64,000 nucleotides of DNA, taken from Halobacteriales archaeon QS_4_69_225 (GTDB lineage Archaea > Halobacteriota > Halobacteria > Halobacteriales > Haloarculaceae). A program made the translations under genes and the position numbers. Below the pieces are notes generated by a model. That model worked only from the letters and a program-made list of their open reading frames with translations, was not told the DNA's origin and ran no database searches. Shown here one piece after another: positions 1 through 7,384 of this stretch. The stretch covers positions 22,906-86,905 of the forward strand of contig PXRL01000014.1 of assembly GCA_003020965.1 (NCBI GenBank), given 5' to 3'. Positions within the stretch are counted from its first letter, which is position 1, and every line of letters starts with the position of its first letter.

Positions 1-84
1 GAGGAGTACCGGGTTCGGATCTACCGCAAGGGGAACATCCCGGATCGGTTCACGCAGTTGTGGGACGATCTCAGTCCCGAATGA
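1..84 (+). CDS. C-terminal end of an unidentified protein (partial)
   Basis: An open frame enters from the left edge and runs 27 codons to a TGA, ending in an acidic tail (DDLSPE). Only the C-terminus is visible, too little to assign a family. The next gene starts 47 bases downstream on the same strand. Confidence 0.55.
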   Translation, partial: EEYRVRIYRKGNIPDRFTQLWDDLSPE

Positions 85-131
85 CCCTCGCCGTCACCTG
101 GTTTTAAGACCCAGCGTGGGGTTGCCGGCAC

Positions 132-422
132 ATGGTCGGTGTCCTGCAGGGGGTGCTCATCCTGCTGCGGCTGACGCTCTTCGGGCTCTCGCTGGGGCTC
201 ACGCTCATCAGCTTCCAGGCGTACTCGAAGCGGCAGAGCGAACGGCTGCAGTTCGCCTTCATCGGCTTCGCCTTCATCAGCATGGGCGTCGCCGTGGCAA
301 ACCTGACGACGCAGGTGTCCGTCGGCGGCGGCCTCAGCCGGGAGCTTCTGCTCCTCCAGATGGCAGAGACGGTGCCGTTCATCGTCGGCTTCGTGATGAT
401 ATACCTCTCGCTGTACCGCTAG
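132..422 (+). CDS. small membrane protein, DUF7521-like
   Basis: A 96-residue protein made almost wholly of three hydrophobic stretches (about residues 4-28, 38-60 and 70-93) separated by a short basic loop (AYSKRQSE). This is the look of the short haloarchaeal membrane proteins I know as DUF7521; the family name is from memory, the membrane topology is from the sequence. The function is unknown. Its stop overlaps the stop of the convergent zinc-finger gene by four bases. Confidence 0.7.
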   Translation: MVGVLQGVLILLRLTLFGLSLGLTLISFQAYSKRQSERLQFAFIGFAFISMGVAVANLTTQVSVGGGLSRELLLLQMAETVPFIVGFVMIYLSLYR

Positions 423-616
423 CGCCACGCCTCGATGACGACGGCGCCGGAGCCGCAGAACAGACAGGAGTCGTCGTGCCGGAGCGCGGCGAGCTGGCGG
501 CCGCAGTCCAGACAGTGCAGTAGCTCGCGCTCTCCCGCCCGGAGTTCCTCGCGGATGGCGTCGCTCTGCGGAGGGATGGCGTGGTCCGGCCGGCGGAGGT
601 CTCTGTCCTCGGGCAC
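419..616 (-). CDS. small CxxC zinc-finger protein
   Basis: A 65-residue protein with two CxxC knuckles (CLDCG near residue 35 and CLFCG near residue 51), spaced as in a rubredoxin-like zinc ribbon, after a charged N-terminal half. Haloarchaea carry many such mini zinc-finger proteins, probably protein- or nucleic-acid-binding; no specific role can be given. It converges on the membrane-protein gene at 132-422. Confidence 0.65.
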   Translation of the reverse strand: MPEDRDLRRPDHAIPPQSDAIREELRAGERELLHCLDCGRQLAALRHDDSCLFCGSGAVVIEAWR

Positions 617-895
617 ACCCGATCTACCGGCCGACGGGATAAGTACCTCACCCTCGCATCGAGTCGCCGCCGACGGCTCGCCGCTCGCGCCGGTCGCGGT
701 CCGTCCGGCAGCCCCGCCCGGGGTCGCCGTCGTCGTGACGCCCCACTCGTCGGGCGCAGACGAGGCGTTCGGGGCCGTCGCCGGGCGCCGGCGATCGCTC
801 CGGGGCCGAATCGGGCGGTCGTGTCGGCGGCGCCGGTCGTCGTCGGCGCGGCGTCGCCGTGGGACCTGACCGCCACCGTCGGCCGGTGACGTCGG

Positions 896-1018
896 TTACA
901 GTACGGTGCCGACGGCCGCGTAGACGAGTCCGACCGCGAAGGCCACCAGCAGCACGCCCGTCATGGTGACGACCACGGGCGAGAGCTGCTCCTCGCTCTC
1001 GACGATGTATCCGTCCAT
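896..1018 (-). CDS. 40-residue single-pass membrane protein
   Basis: An ATG-started frame of 40 residues: a short acidic head (MDGYIVESEEQLSP) followed by one transmembrane helix of about 24 hydrophobic residues up to the C-terminus. Head-plus-helix proteins of this size are frequent in haloarchaea and usually unannotated. The function is unknown. The 279 bases between it and the zinc-finger gene at 419-616 hold no frame I would call a gene. Confidence 0.55.
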   Translation of the reverse strand: MDGYIVESEEQLSPVVVTMTGVLLVAFAVGLVYAAVGTVL

Positions 1019-1185
1019 GACCGGGCCGAGGACGGCGGCGGGAAAAAGCGTTGTGTCGCGCGGCCGGGGTTTGGTTACTATATGGCCGGCCGATCGGCCG
1101 ATGTCGGGCGGGACCTCGAACGGGACCGACCGCTCGCAGCCGGACGGAAACGTTCATTATCTCCGACCTCACTGTACACGCGTAG

Positions 1186-1704
1186 ATGCCGGAAGAAACG
1201 CGAGACGGCGACTTGATGGCGACCCTCGTCGTGGTCTGTGGGCTGCCGGGCGTCGGCAAGTCGACCGTTTCGCGGGTCGTCGCCGACCGGCTGGAGGCCG
1301 CGGTTCTGCGGACCGACGTCGTCCGGAAGGAGCTGTTCGACGACCCGGAGTACGCCGCCGCGGAGACGGCGACCGTCTACGACGCGCTGCTGGCCCGGGC
1401 CCGGGAGCGACTCGCCGACGGCCGGGCGGTCGTCCTCGACGGAACGTTCAAAGACCGGAAGCGACGCACCGAGGCCAGCGACCTCGCGGCCGCGGTCGGC
1501 GCGCGGCTCCGGCTCGTCCGCGTCCGGTGTCCGGAGGTGGTCGTCGAGGAGCGCATCGCCGACCGCGAGGGGGTTAGCGACGCCGACCTCGCGGTGTACC
1601 GCCGGCTCCGCGACCGGTTCGAGCCGGTCGAGATGGACCACCTCGTCGTGGACAACTCCGGCACCGAGGCGGCGACGGAGCGGCGCGTCGCCGAGGTCTT
1701 CTGA
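1186..1704 (+). CDS. P-loop nucleotide kinase-like ATPase (AAA_33/zeta-type)
   Basis: A 172-residue protein with a Walker A motif GLPGVGKST at residues 19-27, an RTDVVRKELF segment typical of the AAA_33/zeta-toxin-like kinases, and an Arg-rich lid (DRKRR) near residues 90-95. It likely phosphorylates a small molecule or nucleic-acid 5' end in the cytoplasm; the substrate is not deducible. A TATA-like box (TCATTAT, 1154-1160) lies about 29 bases before the ATG, so the transcript is probably leaderless. The ATG at 1216 is an alternative start. Confidence 0.8.
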   Translation: MPEETRDGDLMATLVVVCGLPGVGKSTVSRVVADRLEAAVLRTDVVRKELFDDPEYAAAETATVYDALLARARERLADGRAVVLDGTFKDRKRRTEASDLAAAVGARLRLVRVRCPEVVVEERIADREGVSDADLAVYRRLRDRFEPVEMDHLVVDNSGTEAATERRVAEVF

Positions 1705-1791
1705 ACCGCCCCCGGCGCCGACACCCAGGCGGCCGTATCCGGGCCCGGCCGGTCGGCGGAACCGTCAGGCCCGCCGGGACGACGGGCAACC

Positions 1792-2733
1792 GTGTGCCGG
1801 TACGTGACCGCCGTCTGTCTGCTCGCCGTCGCCGGATGCGGCGCCCCGGCCGGCGCGCCGGCCGACGACCCCGCGGCGGCGGAGACCGTCACCCCGGCGC
1901 CGGTGCCGTCGACATCGCCGTCGGCATCCGTCGACCGGTCCATCGGCGTCGACGGCCCCGGCATCGACAACGGCGTCGTCGGCGGGGCGGCGCTGGGTGC
2001 GGCACACGCGAGCGCGCTTTCCGGGACCTACACCCGAGTCGTGACGCTCCGCGTCGAGGCCGACGACCGGGCGCTGCCGACGTACCGCGAGAGCCGAGCG
2101 GTGACCGACGACGCGACGACCCGGCGGCGGAGCTACCGGGGCCCGGCGACGGCCCGGTTCGTGTCGGGAAGCGCGACGGCCACGACGGCGCGGACGGTCC
2201 GGTCGGTAGACGGCAACGGCACGCGACGACGGACGTTCGTCGACGGCGACCCCGCACCCGGGACGCGGGTCACCGCCCCGGTGGCGGCCGACGACCGAAC
2301 GGTCGTCGTCTCCCTTCTCGACGGCGCGGTCGTCGCCTCCCGGACGGAGTCGCCGGACTATCGGCTGTCTGCCGGCACCGTCCCCGGAGAAGCGGTGCCG
2401 GACCCGCTGGCGGCGCCCGAGAGCGTGACCGTCAGGGCGGCGGTCCGGCGGACCGGACGGGTCGACCGGGGCGTCGTCCGGTACGACGCGCGGCTGGACG
2501 GCCGGCGGGTATCCGTCGCACAGCGGGTCTTCTGGATCCGGGGCGGTGACTCGCTCCCGTCCACGGGGAGTGACCGTCCACGGATCGCCCGGCGTCGCGC
2601 GTACCCGCCACGGAGACCGCGGCGTCGCCCGGCCGTCACCCGTCGGTCCGTCCACGTCGGCCGGGTAACGATCCACGGCATCGGTATCCACACGTGGACG
2701 AGGTCGACGACGGACCGTTCGTCGGGACGCTAA
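1792..2733 (+). CDS. secreted lipoprotein, DUF7537-like, with an aberrant C-terminal tail
   Basis: A GTG start gives a 15-residue hydrophobic signal ending in a lipobox (LLAVAGC), so the mature protein should be lipid-anchored outside the membrane. The region to about residue 245 is a plausible beta-rich haloarchaeal lipoprotein domain (AAHASALSGTYT followed by repeated strands). From about base 2550 the frame becomes Arg/Pro-rich (RRRAYPPRRPRRRPAV), unlike a real protein end, and it overlaps the next gene by 40 bases. The true C-terminus was probably lost by a frameshift near 2530-2560. Confidence 0.6.
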   Translation: MCRYVTAVCLLAVAGCGAPAGAPADDPAAAETVTPAPVPSTSPSASVDRSIGVDGPGIDNGVVGGAALGAAHASALSGTYTRVVTLRVEADDRALPTYRESRAVTDDATTRRRSYRGPATARFVSGSATATTARTVRSVDGNGTRRRTFVDGDPAPGTRVTAPVAADDRTVVVSLLDGAVVASRTESPDYRLSAGTVPGEAVPDPLAAPESVTVRAAVRRTGRVDRGVVRYDARLDGRRVSVAQRVFWIRGGDSLPSTGSDRPRIARRRAYPPRRPRRRPAVTRRSVHVGRVTIHGIGIHTWTRSTTDRSSGR

Positions 2734-3113
2734 ACGACGCCGGCACGGCGCGGCCGCTCCGCGGGAAGGACGTCTCGGCGGTCGTCTCGCTGACGCACGG
2801 GCCGCCGGCAGTCCCCGACGCGGCCGGCGTCGAAGTCGTGTGCGTCCCGATGACGAACGGACGACGGAACGAGGCGACGTCGTTCCGAGAGGCCGTCGAC
2901 GCGACGCGGCGCCGACTGGCAGCCGGCGAGCGGGTGCTCGTCCACTGCCCCGCCGGCACTTCTCGGAGTCCGGCGATTGCGACCGTCGTCGCGCTCCGCC
3001 GCGGTGTCGACCTGCAGGCGGCGTTCGAGCAGGTGCCGGACCGCCGACCGGAGACGGATTCGCACGAGTCACCGGTCCGGCGGGCGGCGACCGTCTACAC
3101 GGAGGCGACCTGA
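2694..3113 (+). CDS. dual-specificity protein phosphatase
   Basis: A 139-residue protein with the cysteine phosphatase signature HCPAGTSRSP (HCX5R, Cys about residue 84, Arg about 90). This fits the compact dual-specificity/Tyr phosphatase fold, which hydrolyses phospho-Ser/Thr/Tyr through a cysteinyl-phosphate. An Asp that could act as general acid lies in the loop before the signature. The start GTG at 2694 is inside the poor tail of the upstream lipoprotein frame. Confidence 0.8.
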   Translation: MDEVDDGPFVGTLNDAGTARPLRGKDVSAVVSLTHGPPAVPDAAGVEVVCVPMTNGRRNEATSFREAVDATRRRLAAGERVLVHCPAGTSRSPAIATVVALRRGVDLQAAFEQVPDRRPETDSHESPVRRAATVYTEAT

Positions 3114-3145
3114 TACTGCGTACGACAAAACCCCCGGCGTGCCGG

Positions 3146-3388
3146 TCAGGCGGTCGAGACCCGCCAGGTGGTCGCGGAGGTGTACGACCACTTCTCGATC
3201 GTCAGCCCGGGGACCGACCCCTGCAGCTGGACGAGGAGGGCGCCGATCTCCTTCGGCGAGAGGTCGACGTCGTCGGCGATGAACTTCCCTTTGACGTAGA
3301 GGTCGCCGTCGGTTCGGTCGACCTCGGCCCGCAGATAGCGGGCCAGGCGTTCGGCCTTGGGCGACGTGTACGCGGGTTCCGTGCTCAT
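3146..3388 (-). CDS. DUF7123 family small protein
   Basis: An 80-residue protein (start chosen at the ATG at 3388, where the conserved MSTEP... begins) with a winged-helix-like pattern: helix PKAERLARYLRAEV, then KGKFIADDVDLSPKEIG, then the end EKWSYTSATTWRV. It matches the ubiquitous haloarchaeal family I know as DUF7123. A DNA-binding role is plausible but unproven. It follows the gene at 3393-3632 by 4 bases, so the two are probably co-transcribed. Confidence 0.75.
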   Translation of the reverse strand: MSTEPAYTSPKAERLARYLRAEVDRTDGDLYVKGKFIADDVDLSPKEIGALLVQLQGSVPGLTIEKWSYTSATTWRVSTA

Positions 3389-3392
3389 GGGT

Positions 3393-3632
3393 TCACCTGG
3401 GGGAGTGACCGTGACCGATGACGGCACACAGGAGGTTCAGGCCGACGGCGCCGCCGATGACGTCCGGCTGCGGGTCGGTCGCGCCGGCGAAGAGGGCAGC
3501 CAGAAGCGCGAGCGGCAGCAGGGCCGCGGTCCAGAAGGCGGCTGCCCGGACGCCGACGACGACGACGCGTGCGACGCTGCTGAGCGGGCGGGACGGGTCG
3601 AACGTGGGAGGGGTCTCGCTGGCGGTCGACAT
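3393..3632 (-). CDS. small two-helix membrane protein
   Basis: A 79-residue protein started at the ATG at 3632: a polar head, then two adjacent hydrophobic segments (about residues 22-48 and 55-73). The function is unknown. A TATA-like box on the minus strand lies about 42 bases before the start, so this is probably the first gene of a two-gene unit with the DUF7123 gene. Confidence 0.6.
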   Translation of the reverse strand: MSTASETPPTFDPSRPLSSVARVVVVGVRAAAFWTAALLPLALLAALFAGATDPQPDVIGGAVGLNLLCAVIGHGHSPR

Positions 3633-3669
3633 GTGGGTGCTCGTACTACACCCGTGGGGCCCCCACCCG

Positions 3670-3677
3670 CATATAAA
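3670..3677 (-). promoter_or_regulatory. TATA box for the 3632-3146 unit
   Basis: Minus-strand TTTATATG in an otherwise G+C-rich stretch. A transcript starting about 25 bases downstream would leave a leader of roughly 15 bases before the ATG at 3632. Confidence 0.55.
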
Positions 3678-3929
3678 CGACAGAGCCTTGCGGTCAGTTC
3701 GGCTCCCTTCGCGCCTTTCAGGCCGTCGCCTGGGTCCCGGGGGCGACGTCAACGACGACCTCTGAGACGTTTAGACGTTTTGCGCGGCACGCTGTTTCTT
3801 TGTCGTCGCTCGAAGCCGGGGGTCGCTTCCGGCCGTCGGCGTTCGGGGTGACAGCCCGGAACCCCGGCGATCGGGACGGGTCCCAGCGCCGGGGCGCACC
3901 CTCCGTCCCGCCACCCGGACACCACCAAG

Positions 3930-3938
3930 TTATATTAT
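3930..3938 (+). promoter_or_regulatory. TATA box giving a leaderless start at 3961
   Basis: TTATATTAT is centred 27 bases before the ATG at 3961. That spacing decides the start: the upstream in-frame ATG at 3937 would lie inside or next to the box. Confidence 0.65.
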
Positions 3939-3960
3939 GCAGTGGTATCTCGCTCCGGGC

Positions 3961-4866
3961 ATGGACGAGATCACGCTCGGGCTCGAGTGGTTCCTCAACC
4001 CCGACCACGTCCCGTTCGTCGTCGCGGACGAGCGCGGCTACTACGAGGCCGAGGGCCTCGACGTCGAGTTGTGGGAGCCGCCGGAACACCACGACACCCT
4101 CGAGATGCTGGCCGCCGGCGACCTCGACTACGCCATCACCGAGCCGATCCACCTGGTGCCGGAGCGCTCGGCGGGCGTCCCGGTGACGGGGATCGCCCGG
4201 TTCCTGCACACCCGGGGCGGCATCCAGTACCCGGCCGATCGCGGCTGGGAGTCGCCGGCCGACCTCGAGTCGGGCGTCCGGCTCAACTACCCGGGCGCGC
4301 CCGGGCCGGGCGGGCGGCGGATGGTCGCGCACATGGCACGGGAGGCGGGCGGCGACCTGACGGCCGACGAGATCGAGCCCGTCGACCGGGGGTTCTACCA
4401 CACCGACGCGCTCGTCGAGGGCGACGCCGACGTCGCCTTTCTCGCGTTCTACAACTTCGAAATCGTCGAGAGCCGCCACCGGGGGTTCGACGCCGACCTC
4501 TGGGAGCTGGCCGACTACGGCGTCCCCGACTTCAACCAGCTCGTCCTCGCGGCGGCCGACGGGACCGTCGAGGACCGACCGGACGAGGTACGACGGTTCC
4601 TCGACGCCACGCGGCGGGGTGTCGCCGACGCCGTCGAGGACGGCGAGGCCGCCGTCGAGCTGTTCTTCGAGCGACACCCCGAACTCCGGGACGACGACCC
4701 GGAGCTGATGGACGAGATCGCGGCGGCGACGCGGGAGTTCTTCACGCCCGACCTCTCGCAGGACCTCGAGATGTACCGCGATCTCGTCGCGTTCTGCGAG
4801 GAGCTGGAACTCTCCGACGGCCCCGTCGACGTCGACGAGATGGCCGACGAGCGCTTCGTCGGGTAG
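3961..4866 (+). CDS. NMT1/THI5-like substrate-binding protein
   Basis: A 301-residue protein related to ThiY/THI5-like periplasmic-binding proteins: the opening ITLGLEWFLNPDHVPFVVA, then GYYEAEGLDVELWEP and the ligand-loop region LDYAITEPIHLVPE are characteristic. Such proteins bind pyrimidine precursors of thiamine or related aromatic compounds for ABC import. There is no signal peptide or lipobox, and no permease or ATPase gene is adjacent, so it is an orphan. It may act in the cytoplasm or serve a transporter encoded elsewhere. The ATG at 3961 is chosen because the TATA box is 27 bases upstream. Confidence 0.75.
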   Translation: MDEITLGLEWFLNPDHVPFVVADERGYYEAEGLDVELWEPPEHHDTLEMLAAGDLDYAITEPIHLVPERSAGVPVTGIARFLHTRGGIQYPADRGWESPADLESGVRLNYPGAPGPGGRRMVAHMAREAGGDLTADEIEPVDRGFYHTDALVEGDADVAFLAFYNFEIVESRHRGFDADLWELADYGVPDFNQLVLAAADGTVEDRPDEVRRFLDATRRGVADAVEDGEAAVELFFERHPELRDDDPELMDEIAAATREFFTPDLSQDLEMYRDLVAFCEELELSDGPVDVDEMADERFVG

Positions 4867-4968
4867 CGACACCCCCGGACGCAGGGCCGCAGATTAAGTC
4901 CGTCCCGGACCGAGCGAGGTCGTGGTTCGAGGGCAGATACCGACGACGGGCGCCGCCGGGGGTGGAGC

Positions 4969-5421
4969 GTGAGCCGGCTGGGCCGGTCGCTGGTGCTCCG
5001 GTTCGACGGAAGCGTCCGCTACGGCGCGGACAACGCCGACCCGCGGGCGGCGGCCGTCGGCTACGTCGTCGAGGAGGCCGCGCCGGTGCTTGAGGGCTGC
5101 CGGGAGCTGTCGGCGTTCGTCTCGAGCACGCACGTCGAGTTCCGGGCGCTCGTCGCCGGCGCCCGGGCGGTCGCGGAACTGGCCGAACGCGACCGGGTCA
5201 GCGACGTCCACGTCCGCGGGGATTCGGCGGCCGTCATCGAGACGGTCGACCCCTCGCGGCCGACCGGCGTCGGCGGCGACGTCTGCCGCCGCCGCGCCGA
5301 GCGCGTCCGGGAGCTGCTCGAGCCGGTCCCGACGGTCACGTACCGCCGCGTGCGCCGCGGGAAGAACGACCGGGCGCACGAACTCGCGGTCCGGGCGTAC
5401 GACCGTCCCGGCAGGGGCTGA
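4969..5421 (+). CDS. rnhA: ribonuclease HI-like protein
   Basis: A 150-residue protein with an RNase H type 1 core: FDGS (first Asp about residue 13), STHVEFRAL (Glu about 57) and RGDSAAVI (second Asp about 84). The final acidic position is less obvious, in the region KNDRAHELA. The family cleaves the RNA strand of RNA/DNA hybrids. It starts with GTG. The rnz gene converges on it 12 bases downstream. Confidence 0.75.
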   Translation: MSRLGRSLVLRFDGSVRYGADNADPRAAAVGYVVEEAAPVLEGCRELSAFVSSTHVEFRALVAGARAVAELAERDRVSDVHVRGDSAAVIETVDPSRPTGVGGDVCRRRAERVRELLEPVPTVTYRRVRRGKNDRAHELAVRAYDRPGRG

Positions 5422-5433
5422 GCGTCGCTATCG

Positions 5434-6345
5434 CTACTCCGGAGTGACCGCCGTCGACTCGCCGTCGCGGACGGCGACGACCTCGCCGTCGAACTCCGTC
5501 TCGGCCTGCGAGGCGAGCCGTCGCTCGTCGTCCTCGTGTCTCGGGGAGATGTGCGTGAGCCAGAGCCGCTCGCTGCCCGACGCGGCGGCGACCGCTCCCG
5601 CCTCTACGGCGGTCGAGTGCCCGGTCGAACGGGCCCGCTCGGACTGCTCCTCGGCGAACATCGCGCTGTATATCAACAGCGAGGCGTCCGAGGCGGCCTC
5701 GACGACCTCGGGAACCGGCCGGGTGTCGCCCGTGTAGACGATCTTCCGCCCGGCGACCGGCTCCGAGAGGACGTCCGCGGGCTCGACGACGTCCCCGTCG
5801 TCGGTCTCGACGGTTTGGCCGTCCTGTAGCCGGCCGTACTTCGGACCGGGGTCGACGCCCAGCGCCCGCGCCTCCTCGACGAGGAACTTCCGGCTGTCCG
5901 TCTCCTGTACGACGAAGCCGTGGGAGTACTCGGTGTACGGCGTCTCGAACGGGCGGATCGCGTACTCGTCCGTCTCGATTGCCGGGCCGTCGGCGGCGTA
6001 ACCGTGGACCTCGACCGGGTAGCTGGGCCGGCCGTAGGCGCCCTCGATGGTGTCGACCGCCCGGCCCGTCCGCCCGCCGGGGGCGTAAACGTCGAGCGGC
6101 CGCTCTCGGTCGTTCATCTCCAGGGCCTGCACGAGCCCGGGCAGGCCGAGCGTGTGGTCGGCGTGGAAGTGACTGACGAAGACGGCGTCGACGTCCGGCG
6201 AGGCGTCGTACCGCATCAGCCGCTGCCCGGAGCCCTCGCCGCAGTCGAACAGGAGTTCGTCGCCCAAGAGGTTCAGGTAGACGCAGCTGGTCCCGTACTG
6301 CGCGGTCGGGACCCCGCCGCTCGTTCCGACAGCAGTGACGCGCAC
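5434..6345 (-). CDS. rnz: ribonuclease Z
   Basis: A 303-residue metallo-beta-lactamase-fold nuclease of normal RNase Z length. The metal site is visible as SHFHADHTLGLPGL (residues 59-72), GDTRP in the second half and the C-terminal HISPRH. It removes the 3' trailer of tRNA precursors. The start is a GTG at 6345, 28 bases downstream of a minus-strand TATA-like GTTTTAG (6370-6376), so the transcript is probably leaderless. Confidence 0.92.
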   Translation of the reverse strand: MRVTAVGTSGGVPTAQYGTSCVYLNLLGDELLFDCGEGSGQRLMRYDASPDVDAVFVSHFHADHTLGLPGLVQALEMNDRERPLDVYAPGGRTGRAVDTIEGAYGRPSYPVEVHGYAADGPAIETDEYAIRPFETPYTEYSHGFVVQETDSRKFLVEEARALGVDPGPKYGRLQDGQTVETDDGDVVEPADVLSEPVAGRKIVYTGDTRPVPEVVEAASDASLLIYSAMFAEEQSERARSTGHSTAVEAGAVAAASGSERLWLTHISPRHEDDERRLASQAETEFDGEVVAVRDGESTAVTPE

Positions 6346-6369
6346 GTATCGACCTGGGAGCGACGGCGA

Positions 6370-6376
6370 CTAAAAC
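6370..6376 (-). promoter_or_regulatory. TATA-like box for rnz
   Basis: Minus-strand GTTTTAG is centred 28 bases before the GTG start at 6345, the spacing of a leaderless haloarchaeal promoter. Confidence 0.5.
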
Positions 6377-6465
6377 GTGCGCACTACGGGACCGTCCGGG
6401 CCGGGCGACGGCGCCGGGCCCGCCGGGCCATCGCGGTCGCCCGGCGCGTCCCCGATGCGGCGCGG

Positions 6466-7269
6466 CTACTCCGGCGGGTGAACGACGGCACCGAGGTCGT
6501 GGAGCGTCCGCTTCGTCGCGTACACCCGCTCGCCCCGGTGGTCGACGACGCGGGTGTCCCGCAGCGTCGCCGTGCTCGCGTCCGTCGCCCGGAGGGTAGC
6601 CCCGGAGAGGTCGGCGCCGGTGAGGTCGGCCTTCCGCAGCGTGGCGTCGGTCAGGTCGGCGTCGCCGAGGTCGGTCTCGGCGAGGTTCGCTCCCGTCAGG
6701 TCGGCGCCGGCGAGGGAGACGCCACGGAGATCGGCGCCGACGAGGGAGGCGTTCCCGAGGTCGGCCCCGGCGACGTAGGCGTCCCGGAGGTCGACCGCCC
6801 CGAGGTCGGCACCCCCGAGGGCGGCCGCCCTGAGGTTCGCCTCGACGAGGTCGGCGTTCTCGAGACGTGCATTCCGGAGGTCGCTCTCGTAGGCGACGGC
6901 GTCGGTAAGGTCGGCGCCGGCGAGGGTCGCCTCCGGCAGGGCGGCGTCCGGCGCGTGCGCCCCCGCGAGGTCGGCGTGGGCGAGACGCGAGCCCGTGAGG
7001 TCGGCGCCCGTCAAGATTGCGTCCCGGAGGACCACGTCCCGGAGGTCGGCGTTGTTGGCGCTCGCCTTCAGGAGGTCGGCCTCGGCGAGGTCCGCGCCCC
7101 GGAGGTCGGCCCGCGTCAGCGTGCAGAACCGCAGTACCGTCTCCGTCAGCGTGGCGTCGGTGAGGGTGGCGTCGGCGAGGTCCGCGTTCGTCAACTCGAG
7201 CCCGCCCAGGTGGGCCTCACTCCGGATCAGACTCTCGTCGACCGGGTGTTCGTCCGCCAGATCGACCAT
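6466..7269 (-). CDS. pentapeptide-repeat protein
   Basis: A 267-residue protein. From about residue 20 to 245 it is a near-continuous run of A(D/N)Lxx pentapeptides (GADLTGANLAETDLGDADL and the like), the signature of a right-handed quadrilateral beta-helix. Short non-repeat caps are at both ends. Some members mimic DNA and inhibit gyrase; most have unknown roles, and nothing here decides between them. The DNA is correspondingly periodic at 15 bases. Confidence 0.85.
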   Translation of the reverse strand: MVDLADEHPVDESLIRSEAHLGGLELTNADLADATLTDATLTETVLRFCTLTRADLRGADLAEADLLKASANNADLRDVVLRDAILTGADLTGSRLAHADLAGAHAPDAALPEATLAGADLTDAVAYESDLRNARLENADLVEANLRAAALGGADLGAVDLRDAYVAGADLGNASLVGADLRGVSLAGADLTGANLAETDLGDADLTDATLRKADLTGADLSGATLRATDASTATLRDTRVVDHRGERVYATKRTLHDLGAVVHPPE

Positions 7270-7384
7270 ACGACGGGTCGGCGAGCCAGCCGAATCAAGC
7301 TTCGGACGTCGCGGTCCGTCGCGGCGGTGAGCCGAGTCGGGGCGAGGGCGAGATTCCGGTCGGTGACCGGAAGACGACCGCCGC

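Noticed and set aside
6466..7269. 15-bp periodic DNA considered as a tandem repeat or minisatellite
   Set aside because: The periodicity is fully explained by the pentapeptide-repeat protein encoded there.
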